Below, piece after piece: positions 1 through 8,248 of a DNA stretch of 64,000 nt (positions are counted from its first letter, which is position 1; each line of letters starts with the position of its first letter). Under the pieces are notes generated by a model. It saw only the letters and a program-made list of their open reading frames with translations. It made no database searches and had not been told where the DNA came from. Made by a program: the position numbers and the translations under genes. Source of the stretch: Pedobacter hartonius (lineage in GTDB: Bacteria > Bacteroidota > Bacteroidia > Sphingobacteriales > Sphingobacteriaceae); assembly GCF_900107535.1 (NCBI RefSeq), contig NZ_FNRA01000016.1, forward strand, positions 25,286 through 89,285, given 5' to 3'.

Positions 1-1612
1 TGGTTAAACTGTTGTCATATAGTTCGTTAAATATATTAAGATTGACCAGGAATAAGGTCAGCCATACCAGGAAGGCAATGATGTCCAGCAAACCGCGGAC
101 ACTTTTCACCACAGGTTCCCAGTCGAAATGTTCCGGGTAATGTTTGCGGATCCTGCTGCTTTTGATTTGTAATAAAAATGCCTCGGTGATCATTCCTGCA
201 AGGATAATCAATGAAACAGCGTGCAGGAAAGCACTCACTGCAGTAGTATAAAAGATCTGGGTAAGTGTGAACCTGCCAAACAGGTTACAGAAAATAGCCA
301 GCAGGTTAAAGCCGATAAAGATCAGGCCAACCGGCAGCAGGGTCTTATAGCGCTCTGTCCGTTTCTTCAGCTTCAGGTAAGTGAGAACGCCAAATGCTGT
401 AGAGGCAATGCTGAATACCAGCAGGTTCCAGCGCTGGTAGCGCGGTGGCATTCCCAGCAGTCGCAGGACAACAGGGGCGATCAGCAGAATCACAAAGATG
501 CACCACTGGAAGAATACGTCAGGTGGCAGCCTTTTATACAGAAGTGTGGTAAGGCTTATGGCCAGCAGGATATGTACGCCTTCAATATATAAGGCCGGTG
601 CCAGCAAATCAAAAACAGGAGCAAGGGTCAGAATAAAAATAATGGAGATCTGGTAGGGTTTTGGCCGGATGAACAGGAACTGGAAGGATTCTACAGCATC
701 CAGTCTTTTACGGTTGATCAGGCTTTTGTAATTGAAGAATACCCAGAAGAAGAAAACCACGCCGCTCAAAATCAGCAGCAGCCTGGCGCTCCGTGTATAG
801 ACAAAGTAATAGCCGGAGATCTGCTGTTCGCTTTTCATAAAACGCCTGAAACCCATACTCCGGTTTGCAGGCCGGTCAACACTTTCCCACAGATAACGTC
901 TTTCTTTGCCAAACGCCTTTACGCCAACCGTCTTTAGCTGGTTGTCGGTAGCATATTTCAGTTCCTTTACATTGATAATATTGGCAGATGTTCTGGCCTG
1001 CAGCGAATTGATCAGACTTGTATTGGTCTTGATGAGGCTGTCCATCACTACCTTTTTATCCCTTAATTCCGTCAGCTGGATTTTGAAGATCCTTTTTAAA
1101 GAGTCTACAGTAAATATTTTGTGGAGTATCGTGTCTTTTCTGAGGCTGAGGATCTGTGTTTTTAACCCGTTGAGCTTCTGTTCGTAATGGTTAAGGTCTT
1201 CGAGGCAGTCTGTATTGCTGTTTTCCAATTCATCCAGCAGCGTCTGGTACATCTGCAGGTTTTGCAGGTTGAGCGACCGGTCACTCTGGCTGACGCGTTC
1301 CTTAATGAGTGCAATTGCGGCCTCGTCCTGTGTTAAATACGCAGAGATAGGGGCCATCTTATAAAATGAAGCCGTGGTCACCTTCACCTGGTTGATCGCT
1401 TCAAAGACCTTTTGCAATCTTGCCAGGTAGTCTCCCCGGGTCAGCACAGTCGAATCTGCAAGGTAAGACAGGTCGGCCGCAGCATTGGCCTTAGCCCTTT
1501 GCTGCGCTTTTGTACTTTGTGCAACAGCAACAGAACTATAAAAACAAAGACTAATGAGCAGGATCAGGAAAGAAGCGGGATATGTGATCGAAAAAGGTTT
1601 TTTTAACTCCAT
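1..1612 (-). CDS. MscS-type mechanosensitive channel family protein with long N-terminal extension (partial, C-terminus outside window)
   Basis: The frame is open from an ATG at 1612 to the window edge, about 537 codons, so the 3' end is missing. The N-terminus is a signal peptide (hydrophobic stretch ending near Val-Ala-Gln, about residue 32). A charged, helical periplasmic-type region of about 200 residues follows, then many hydrophobic membrane segments from about residue 260 onward. This architecture is typical of large Bacteroidota MscS-like channels, which open under membrane tension during osmotic downshift. The conserved MscS pore and beta domain would lie beyond the window, so the family call is an inference from the N-terminal layout. 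A good promoter lies just upstream. Confidence 0.6.
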   Translation of the reverse strand, partial: MELKKPFSITYPASFLILLISLCFYSSVAVAQSTKAQQRAKANAAADLSYLADSTVLTRGDYLARLQKVFEAINQVKVTTASFYKMAPISAYLTQDEAAIALIKERVSQSDRSLNLQNLQMYQTLLDELENSNTDCLEDLNHYEQKLNGLKTQILSLRKDTILHKIFTVDSLKRIFKIQLTELRDKKVVMDSLIKTNTSLINSLQARTSANIINVKELKYATDNQLKTVGVKAFGKERRYLWESVDRPANRSMGFRRFMKSEQQISGYYFVYTRSARLLLILSGVVFFFWVFFNYKSLINRKRLDAVESFQFLFIRPKPYQISIIFILTLAPVFDLLAPALYIEGVHILLAISLTTLLYKRLPPDVFFQWCIFVILLIAPVVLRLLGMPPRYQRWNLLVFSIASTAFGVLTYLKLKKRTERYKTLLPVGLIFIGFNLLAIFCNLFGRFTLTQIFYTTAVSAFLHAVSLIILAGMITEAFLLQIKSSRIRKHYPEHFDWEPVVKSVRGLLDIIAFLVWLTLFLVNLNIFNELYDNSLT

Positions 1613-1636
1613 TTAAACTTAGGTAGGTTGCAATTA

Positions 1637-1668
1637 CAAATGTAACAAAAGCCATACAATATAGCCAA
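1637..1668 (-). promoter_or_regulatory. Bacteroidota-type promoter of the MscS-like gene
   Basis: On the minus strand TTG (1668-1666) is followed after 21 nt by TACATTTG (1644-1637), matching the Bacteroidota -33/-7 pattern with TAnnTTTG as -7 box. It sits 25 nt before the ATG at 1612. Confidence 0.5.
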
Positions 1669-2100
1669 GAATTGTTTTAACGGCTTTAGCGGGATATTGT
1701 TGCGGTGATTGACGATGTTTATCGTAGTGATTTAGATATTTATTAATGCGATTAAATCGGAAATAGAACTTTATTCAGAAAGATAGAATTGTTATATCAG
1801 GCAGAACGCCCGATATAACTAATTCAAGGTAAATAATGTGGATTTTTAATATCTTGATGACTAACCTCATTCAGGTAAACATACCTGAAAGGCTGATCAA
1901 TACATTTCTTTTGTTTTCTGCTGCTGACTATGCAGAAGCAGAAAACAAATTTAAAGGTTTCAAGTAAAAGTTTTGACATTTATTTCAAAAAAAACTCCAA
2001 TGGTTCTTTAAAACGTAAGAAATATTTCCTGAAATGTCCCTTGATTAGCAGTGGGAGAGGTTTGATGGTTACCTTACTACTATGGGTTGTGTGATTTTGA

Positions 2101-2138
2101 ATGAGCTGCGCAATTCGGATCTGGCCTGCGCAGCTCAT
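2101..2138 (-). terminator. Stem-loop after the YghO-like gene
   Basis: Perfect 12-bp arms (2101-2112 and 2127-2138) around a 14-nt loop lie 4 nt beyond the stop codon of the minus-strand gene. There is no clear U-run, so it may act as a weak terminator or a 3' stabilising hairpin. Confidence 0.45.
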
Positions 2139-2142
2139 CAAC

Positions 2143-3264
2143 TTATATGGCTTTCTCGTAGATCCTGTGGATTTTGTAAGGATCGCCTTTTATCGCTTTA
2201 ATTGCATTGTTTACGGGATGGTTGTGTTCAAGAGTCCATCCGGCCTCAGCATATTCGAAATCCCGGGCTTTGTAATTTTTGATGATATTGGCATATAACA
2301 CTGCCTCAATACCCATATGGCGGTATCCTTCAATTACGCCCAGCATGAAGATCCTTATACCTTTGATTTTTTTCATACCGAAAAGCAATTTGAATATGCC
2401 CGTAGGAAGCAGTCGGCCACGGGGGATTTTCTTTTGTATCTGGTTTACATCTGGAAGAGCGACAGCAAGACCTATAAACTTACCTTCTTTCTCGGCAACA
2501 AGTACGAAATCAGGATCGGCTATCATTTTAAGGTCTTTGGCGATGAATTCAAATTCATCGTCAGTAAGTGGCACAAAACCCATGTTTTTATCCCAGGCGC
2601 TATTGTATACCAGTTTGAACTTTGCAGATTCTTCCTTGAATTTCTTCATGTTCATCTTGCGGATGATGACCCCGCGGGTATTTAGTCTTTCCTCTAATTT
2701 ATCAGATATCCGTACTGAACGGTCGTCATAAGAGGTTTTATTCCATCTCCATGAAATTAAATCCACCTGTTTTTTTAGTCCTGTGTTTTCTAAAAGGCCT
2801 TCATAATATGGGGCATTGTAAGTGGTAAGGATCAGGGGTGGGTATTCGAAACCTTTGATCAGTAGTCCGGCTGAATCATTGGTGGTGAGATTTACCGGAC
2901 CAACCAGGTTAGTAATGGTGTTATCTTTTTCTTTCAGCCATTTTACTGCTGTATCGATCAGTATCTGTGCACTTTCAGCATCATTGATCACATCAAAGAA
3001 GCCGAAAAAACCATCTTTGGTACCATTGAATTCATTGTGCCGGTTATTCAGGATCGCAGCAACACGGCCGGTGATTTTGTCTCCGTCATACAGTAAAAAA
3101 CACTGTAGTGAGGAGTGTTTGTGAAATGGATGGGTGGTCAGCAGGTCCCTTTGTGCAATGAACAGTTCGGGCACATAAACGGGATCATTTTTGTACAGAT
3201 CGTGTGGGAAATCAATGAACGCAGCAAGTTCTTTTTTTGATTTAACCTCGACTATTGTCTTCAT
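2143..3264 (-). CDS. YghO-like GNAT-fold N-acetyltransferase family protein
   Basis: The 373-residue product carries the features of the YghO-like family: an N-terminal block with a Phe-Pro...Leu-Tyr then Asp-Pro-x-Tyr-Val-Pro signature, a middle block with a Gly-Pro-x-Asn-x-Thr-x-Asn motif and a Pro-Pro-x-x-x-x-x-Tyr-Asn motif, and a C-terminal GNAT-like acetyltransferase domain. The substrate is unknown. The frame is open further upstream, but the ATG at 3264 begins the conserved part and gives the usual family length of about 370-390 residues. It stands alone on the minus strand and is followed by a stem-loop. Confidence 0.65.
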   Translation of the reverse strand: MKTIVEVKSKKELAAFIDFPHDLYKNDPVYVPELFIAQRDLLTTHPFHKHSSLQCFLLYDGDKITGRVAAILNNRHNEFNGTKDGFFGFFDVINDAESAQILIDTAVKWLKEKDNTITNLVGPVNLTTNDSAGLLIKGFEYPPLILTTYNAPYYEGLLENTGLKKQVDLISWRWNKTSYDDRSVRISDKLEERLNTRGVIIRKMNMKKFKEESAKFKLVYNSAWDKNMGFVPLTDDEFEFIAKDLKMIADPDFVLVAEKEGKFIGLAVALPDVNQIQKKIPRGRLLPTGIFKLLFGMKKIKGIRIFMLGVIEGYRHMGIEAVLYANIIKNYKARDFEYAEAGWTLEHNHPVNNAIKAIKGDPYKIHRIYEKAI

Positions 3265-3378
3265 ATATGTTTTTTGAGCAAGAATGATAAGCCTGTTATC
3301 GGCAAAGTGATTAAATATTGCGTCAAATATATTAAAATGACCAATATCTTTTACTATTATCCCCACATTAGGTTAGGT

Positions 3379-3801
3379 TTATTCTCCCCAGGCCGTGAGC
3401 ATCAGGTTTCTGGCACCTCCGTAATTGCGGTGCTCACAAAGATAAATGCCCTGCCACATGCCTAAGGCCAGCCGTCCATTGCGGATAGGGATCATCAGTG
3501 AGGTATCCAGCAGTGCAGCCTTCAGATGGGCAGGCATGTCGTCAGAACCTTCATCGTCATGCAGGTAGTCCGGGTCATTCTCAGGAACAGCCTTGTTAAA
3601 GAACATCTCGAAATCATGCCTCACCGTAGGATCAGCATTTTCATTGATGCTCAGCGAAGCGGAGGTATGCTGGATAAACACCTGGCATACCCCTGTTTTG
3701 ATTTCGTTGATCTGCGGAAAAGCCTGGAGAATATCCGCTGTGATCAGGTGGAAACCCCTTCGTCTTTCATGAAGGCGTATCTGTTGCTGGTAGATCTTCA
3801 T
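3379..3801 (-). CDS. yjbQ: YjbQ/UPF0047 family protein (secondary thiamine-phosphate synthase type)
   Basis: The 140-residue product matches the YjbQ/UPF0047 family in length and motifs: Gln-His-Thr-Ser-Ala-Ser at about residues 46-51, Glu-Asn-Ala-Asp-Pro, a His-Asp-Asp-Glu-Gly segment, and the C-terminal Gly-x-Trp-Gln-Gly-Ile-Tyr-Leu-x-Glu-His block. Members adopt a small barrel, bind a metal through conserved His, and some have weak thiamine-phosphate synthase activity; the physiological role is not firmly known. It sits 115 bp upstream of the YghO-like gene on the same strand. Confidence 0.85.
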   Translation of the reverse strand: MKIYQQQIRLHERRRGFHLITADILQAFPQINEIKTGVCQVFIQHTSASLSINENADPTVRHDFEMFFNKAVPENDPDYLHDDEGSDDMPAHLKAALLDTSLMIPIRNGRLALGMWQGIYLCEHRNYGGARNLMLTAWGE

Positions 3802-3862
3802 AGCGCTAAATTAACAAATACTTTTGATGAAGCGCATAGAAGCGGTGCCGCCGGGTTGTTGG

Positions 3863-4708
3863 TTACTTTAAGTTTTCAATCTCTTTCACCTGAAGCTTGG
3901 TTAACTTTGCGATCTCATCAAATGAATATCCTTCCTGTTTCATTGCACCTGCAATTTCCTGTTTATTTTTAAGTGTAGCTTCCTCCGCCGCATAAGCGAT
4001 GGAAGCCTCATAATCCCATTTCGCTTTTAAGTTCGATTCGTATATCATACGTTCCTCTCTGTTTAAGTTTGCTACTTCTGCTGTTTCAAATACTGTTTGA
4101 AAAACCTCGTTATTCAATACTTCCGGAATTTTATCCATACTATGCATATTCTTTAATAAATAAAACCATTTGTCTAATTCTGTCTTCAATTTTTCTTTAG
4201 GTGTATTAAAGTTAGGTAATTCCACAAACTTTAACCCAATATGATCATGAAAAACTTTTTCAGTATTTTTGTTAATGAAGGCAATGTCATGATAATACTC
4301 CCCGTTGCTGCTGTCTTCAAAGCTAAAATCCATGATGCCTATTAAGTGGACTTCTTTCATTTGTACATTCCAGTCCGGCTTTCCCGCAGGCAGCTGCTGA
4401 CTAATCAGTCTTGACAGATAGAACATACATCGCTCCCTGAAATACTTTTGCTTGCCCCGCTGCATTTCAATGACAAACTGTTCTCCATCATCACCTGTGC
4501 ACAGAAGGTCAAAGAATACCTTTTTGTATCCGATCGCATCGCCATATTTTTCAGTAGGGCCATATGTAATGTCTACAATCGTTTTGCTGCCTTCAAAAAG
4601 CGCATTCAGGAATTTAATCATAATTTCCTTGTGTGCCTCCGTACCAAATAAATGTTTGAATCCGAAATCTGTTAAAGGGTCTATATATCTGTTTATTCTG
4701 AGCGCCAT
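3863..4708 (-). CDS. Rpn family recombination-promoting nuclease / PD-(D/E)XK transposase-like protein
   Basis: The 281-residue product begins with the family hallmark around Asp-Pro-Leu-Thr-Asp-Phe-Gly-Phe-Lys, followed by Phe-Asp-Leu-Leu and a strand ending Val-Ile-Glu-Met-Gln. These are the Asp and Glu-x-Gln of the PD-(D/E)XK-like active site. E. coli RpnA-type members are DNA endonucleases that promote RecA-independent recombination. The C-terminus holds a segment like those where these proteins bind partners. No terminal inverted repeats are seen, so it is annotated as a stand-alone gene. A TAAATTTG -7-like box lies on the minus strand at 4735-4728. Confidence 0.75.
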   Translation of the reverse strand: MALRINRYIDPLTDFGFKHLFGTEAHKEIMIKFLNALFEGSKTIVDITYGPTEKYGDAIGYKKVFFDLLCTGDDGEQFVIEMQRGKQKYFRERCMFYLSRLISQQLPAGKPDWNVQMKEVHLIGIMDFSFEDSSNGEYYHDIAFINKNTEKVFHDHIGLKFVELPNFNTPKEKLKTELDKWFYLLKNMHSMDKIPEVLNNEVFQTVFETAEVANLNREERMIYESNLKAKWDYEASIAYAAEEATLKNKQEIAGAMKQEGYSFDEIAKLTKLQVKEIENLK

Positions 4709-5025
4709 AGCCGGGTTGGTTGTAAAGCAAATTTAGCACTCACTTCTTTAAAATGCGAATAATATTAATAATTAATTAATTTTAATTAATCAAAAATATA
4801 AAATTATCCGAAATAAATTGGATCTGGACAAGGTATAGCTATATAAATACATAAAATCAGACCCCAATCGTAACTCAATGGTAATTTCATCCCGCCTCAG
4901 CGATTTTGACTATTTTTTCTTGATATTTGACTACAATGAACCCGGCGTAATCACAATAAAAACCCGTAAGGCAATATTTCCCTGATCATCGCAGGCTCCA
5001 TCTGACAAACGCATATACTGAACAA
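4709..5025. other. 317-bp AT-rich divergent intergenic region
   Basis: The spacer separates the minus-strand Rpn gene from plus-strand kynU. It contains an AT-rich tract of TTAAT repeats near 4765-4800 and a possible -7 box for the Rpn gene. I see no coding frame or RNA gene in it. Confidence 0.4.
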
Positions 5026-6315
5026 ATGAAATTTGAAAATACGCTATCATACGCACAACAACTGGATGCACAAGACCCGCTGCATCCTTTAAGGGAAGAA
5101 TTTTTATTTCCACAACAAAACGGCAAGCCTTTTATCTATCTGTGCGGAAACTCTCTTGGCTTACAGCCTAAATCTGCGAAAGAGGTACTGGGCAAACAGC
5201 TCGACAACTGGCAAAACCTTGCCGTGGAAGGCTGGTTTGAAGGAGAAACGCCCTGGATGTTTTACCATAAAGAACTCAAAGAACTCATGGCACCAATAGT
5301 AGGAGCCAAACCTGCAGAAGTTTGCCCGATGAACACCCTCACAGTAAACCTGCATTTGCTACTCGTTAGCTTTTACCGCCCGGATCAAAAAAAATTTAAG
5401 ATCATCATGGAAGCCGGTGCGTTTCCGTCCGACCAGTACGCTTTGGAAAGCCAGGTGCGTTTTCATGGTTTCGACCCCGAAGATGCGATCATCGAAATTG
5501 CACCCAGGCCAGGAGAATATACGCTGAGAACGGAAGATATTACCCGGATCATCGCTGAAAATGCAGACCAGCTTGCCCTGGTGCTCTTCGGCGGTATCAA
5601 TTACTTCAGCGGTCAGTGGTTTGACATGCCTGCTATTACAAAGGCAGGGCATGATGCAGGGGCCATCGTAGGCTTCGATCTTGCGCATGCCGCCGGAAAT
5701 GTGCCCCTGCAGCTGCACGACTGGCAGGTGGATTTCGCCTGCTGGTGTACTTACAAATATCAGAACAGCGGCCCCGGGGGGATAGGAGCAATATTTATCC
5801 ATGAAAATCATTTTGCCGACGATCAGATGAACCGCTTTGCAGGATGGTGGGGATACCAGGAATCTATCCGCTTTAAAATGGAGAAAGGTTTTATCCCGGA
5901 ACCCGGAGCGGACGGATGGCAGGTCAGCTGTACCCAGGTGATGCCGATGGCCTTGTACCATGCTTCCCTGAAGATTTTTGAGCAGGCTGGATTTATGGAG
6001 CCGCTACGAAAGAAAAGCCTGAGTTTAACGGCCTACCTGATCTATGTGATCGGAGAGGTCAATGCAACGATTGGCACTGAACAATACAAGATCATCACCC
6101 CGGCCAATGAGAACGAAAGGGGCGCACAGCTTTCTATCATCGCCAAAGGAGATGCAAAAGCAGTGTTTAACAAGCTGGTAGAGAACAACGTGCTGGGCGA
6201 CTGGAGAGAACCGAACGTCATCCGTTTCGGCCCTGCACCATTATACAATTCATTTGAAGATATTTACCGTGCCGGCGAACTGTTGTTGCAGCTGAGCAGA
6301 GAAGAAGCGATATGA
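5026..6315 (+). CDS. kynU: Kynureninase
   Basis: This PLP enzyme cleaves kynurenine or 3-hydroxykynurenine to (3-hydroxy)anthranilate and alanine, in tryptophan catabolism or de novo NAD synthesis. The 429-residue length is usual. Visible family motifs are Cys-Gly-Asn-Ser-Leu-Gly-Leu near residue 40, the Asp-Leu-Ala-His-Ala-x-Gly-Asn PLP region near 220, and Cys-Thr-Tyr-Lys-Tyr with the Schiff-base Lys at 244, followed by Asn-Ser-Gly-Pro-Gly. No other kynurenine-pathway gene is present in the window. The 3' end overlaps the bestrophin gene by 4 nt (ATGA), so the two are probably co-transcribed. Confidence 0.95.
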   Translation: MKFENTLSYAQQLDAQDPLHPLREEFLFPQQNGKPFIYLCGNSLGLQPKSAKEVLGKQLDNWQNLAVEGWFEGETPWMFYHKELKELMAPIVGAKPAEVCPMNTLTVNLHLLLVSFYRPDQKKFKIIMEAGAFPSDQYALESQVRFHGFDPEDAIIEIAPRPGEYTLRTEDITRIIAENADQLALVLFGGINYFSGQWFDMPAITKAGHDAGAIVGFDLAHAAGNVPLQLHDWQVDFACWCTYKYQNSGPGGIGAIFIHENHFADDQMNRFAGWWGYQESIRFKMEKGFIPEPGADGWQVSCTQVMPMALYHASLKIFEQAGFMEPLRKKSLSLTAYLIYVIGEVNATIGTEQYKIITPANENERGAQLSIIAKGDAKAVFNKLVENNVLGDWREPNVIRFGPAPLYNSFEDIYRAGELLLQLSREEAI

Positions 6316-7172
6316 TCAATTACAACCCCAAAGCCTGGTTTACCTTTATCTTTCACGTCCATAAAGGCGATACTTTCAGGAAGTTATGGCCGCTGATCCT
6401 CAGTGTAGGTGCCTTCTCAGGCATAGTAGCGCTGCTGGAACTTCACTTTTTTAAGCTGTCGGAAAGTAATTCTGTCAGCAATATCAACATCATGCACAGT
6501 ATTCTGGGCTTCGTGATCTCCCTGCTGCTGGTATTCCGTACCAATACGGCTTACGACAGGTGGTGGGAAGGCAGGCGGCTGCTCGGAGAACTGACCAACG
6601 TCAGCCGTAACCTGGCCATCAAGATCAAAGCACTGAAACTGGAAAAGGAAGAAATGGAGTTTTTCAACTATGGCATCCCTAAATATGCCTTTGCCCTGAA
6701 AGAACACCTGCGTGAAAAATTGTATTTTGGAAAGAACAGCTTCCTGATTGAAGTGGATGGCGGAAAACATATCCCCAACCAGATCGCCGGAAGCCTGACC
6801 TCCCGGATGTGGAACCTTTCCGCCGAAGGAAAGATTTCGGGCGAACAACTGATCATACTAAGTGCCGACCTGAGTCGTTTTACCGATATCTGCGGGGGAT
6901 GTGAACGGATAAAAAAGACGCCGATCCCATTTTCCTACAGTGCATTTATCAAGAAATTCCTGTTCCTGTATGTGATCACACTGCCCTTTGGGTGGGTGTT
7001 CAGCCTCGGCTTTTTTGTAGTGCTGATCGTGCCCTTTGTGTTCTATGTATTAGCGAGTTTGGAGCTCATAGCTGAAGAAATAGAAGACCCCTTCGGACAA
7101 GATGCGAACGACCTGCCGGTGGACGAGATTTGTAACAATATAGAAAAACACATCGGGGAGATCCTGGGCTAA
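6312..7172 (+). CDS. Bestrophin-family (UPF0187) anion channel protein
   Basis: The 286-residue product has the bacterial bestrophin layout: Ile-Asn-Tyr-Asn-Pro-Lys-x-Trp start, membrane helices near residues 25-45 and 55-75, the signature Phe-Arg-Thr-Asn-x-Ala-Tyr-Asp-Arg-Trp-Trp-Glu-Gly-Arg at about 74-87, later paired helices at 210-255, and the acidic Glu-Asp-Pro-Phe-Gly near 260. Family members form pentameric ion channels in the inner membrane. It overlaps kynU by 4 nt and is followed 1 nt later by the deacetylase-like gene. Confidence 0.88.
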   Translation: MINYNPKAWFTFIFHVHKGDTFRKLWPLILSVGAFSGIVALLELHFFKLSESNSVSNINIMHSILGFVISLLLVFRTNTAYDRWWEGRRLLGELTNVSRNLAIKIKALKLEKEEMEFFNYGIPKYAFALKEHLREKLYFGKNSFLIEVDGGKHIPNQIAGSLTSRMWNLSAEGKISGEQLIILSADLSRFTDICGGCERIKKTPIPFSYSAFIKKFLFLYVITLPFGWVFSLGFFVVLIVPFVFYVLASLELIAEEIEDPFGQDANDLPVDEICNNIEKHIGEILG

Positions 7173-7173
7173 A

Positions 7174-8079
7174 ATGGTAAAGATCGCATACCACCCGCTG
7201 TATGCCCATCCGCTGCCGGAAGGGCACCGTTTTCCGATGCTGAAGTATGAACTGATTCCGGCGCAGCTGCTCCATGAAGGGGTAATTACACAGGAGAACC
7301 TATTTGCTCCGGAGCAGCTGAAGGAGGAGACTGTACTATTGTCGCACGCCCCGGAGTACTGGACGCAATTGAGTGACCTGACGCTGCCCGCAAAGGAACA
7401 GCGCAGGATAGGCTTTCCGCTGAATGCGCAGTTGCTGGAACGCGAACTCAGGATTGCACAGGGAACAATAGAGGGGGCACTGCATGCAAAAGAACATGGC
7501 CTGGCCTTTAACGTGGCTGGCGGCACCCATCATGCAGGATCGGACTGGGGTGAAGGATTCTGCCTGTTGAATGATCAGGCGATTGCTGCTAATTACTTGC
7601 TGCATAAAGAGATATATAGCCGCATATTAATCGTCGATTTAGATGTACACCAGGGGAATGGTACTGCCGAGATCCTGCAGCATGAACCCCGGATATTTAC
7701 ATTTTCCATGCATGGCGAAAAAAACTTCCCTTTCAGAAAGGAGGTTTCAGACCTGGATATCGGTTTGGATGATGGCCTGGAAGATGAAGCCTACCTTTCT
7801 ATTCTGGCAGACACCCTGCCGAAATTGTATGAACAGCACGAACCGGAATTCGTGTTCTATCTCTCGGGCGTAGATGTATTATCCAGTGATAAACTCGGGA
7901 AACTCGCTTTGACTAAAGCCGGGTGCCGGGAGCGCGACAGGATGGTATTCCAGTTTTGCAAAGATCATCGCCTGCCTGTGCAGGTAAGCATGGGCGGAGG
8001 GTATTCCCCGGAGATCAGGGATATTGTAGATGCACATTGCAATACCTATAAGGTAGGGATAGACCTGCTCGGGGATTGA
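7174..8079 (+). CDS. Histone deacetylase-like (class II/AcuC type) zinc amidohydrolase
   Basis: The 301-residue product is a bacterial HDAC-superfamily hydrolase. Active-site motifs are His-His at residues 119-120 in Gly-Gly-Thr-His-His-Ala-Gly, the zinc ligands Asp155-x-Asp157-x-His159 in the Val-Asp-Leu-Asp-Val-His block, a later Gly-Val-Asp-Val strand, and a C-terminal Gly-Gly-Gly-Tyr. Bacterial relatives deacetylate acetylpolyamines, acetoin-related substrates or proteins; the substrate cannot be read here. The start lies 1 nt after the bestrophin stop, so kynU, bestrophin and this gene look like one operon. Confidence 0.88.
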   Translation: MVKIAYHPLYAHPLPEGHRFPMLKYELIPAQLLHEGVITQENLFAPEQLKEETVLLSHAPEYWTQLSDLTLPAKEQRRIGFPLNAQLLERELRIAQGTIEGALHAKEHGLAFNVAGGTHHAGSDWGEGFCLLNDQAIAANYLLHKEIYSRILIVDLDVHQGNGTAEILQHEPRIFTFSMHGEKNFPFRKEVSDLDIGLDDGLEDEAYLSILADTLPKLYEQHEPEFVFYLSGVDVLSSDKLGKLALTKAGCRERDRMVFQFCKDHRLPVQVSMGGGYSPEIRDIVDAHCNTYKVGIDLLGD

Positions 8080-8156
8080 GGCCGTTTAAGGTACTGATGA
8101 AATCAGCAGGTTGGCGGGGCAATGCTTCGTCAGGCAACAGCCTGAAAATGTTCAGC

Positions 8157-8184
8157 TTGAAAACTATACGCCCGACTAGTTTTG
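8157..8184 (+). promoter_or_regulatory. Probable topB promoter
   Basis: TTG (8157-8159), a 17-nt spacer and TAGTTTTG (8177-8184) match the Bacteroidota -33/-7 pattern. The ATG of topB lies 64 nt downstream. Confidence 0.45.
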
Positions 8185-8248
8185 CACATCTGTTCCGTAT
8201 CCAGATAATTTTGATGAGATTTATCGGTTCCAAACTGAATGATTGCTG

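Larger units (their letters stand above)
1613..2142. other. 530-bp AT-rich intergenic region with four inverted repeats
   Basis: No convincing coding frame is present. It holds the promoter of the MscS-like gene and inverted repeats at 1791-1819 (12-bp arms, one mismatch), 1871-1888 (7-bp arms around a 4-nt centre), 1910-1949 (13-bp perfect arms) and 2101-2138 (12-bp perfect arms). Both flanking genes are on the minus strand. Confidence 0.5.

Noticed and set aside
3863..4708. Rpn gene as an insertion sequence
   Set aside because: Although called transposase-like, no terminal inverted repeats or target duplications are visible, so it is a stand-alone gene.
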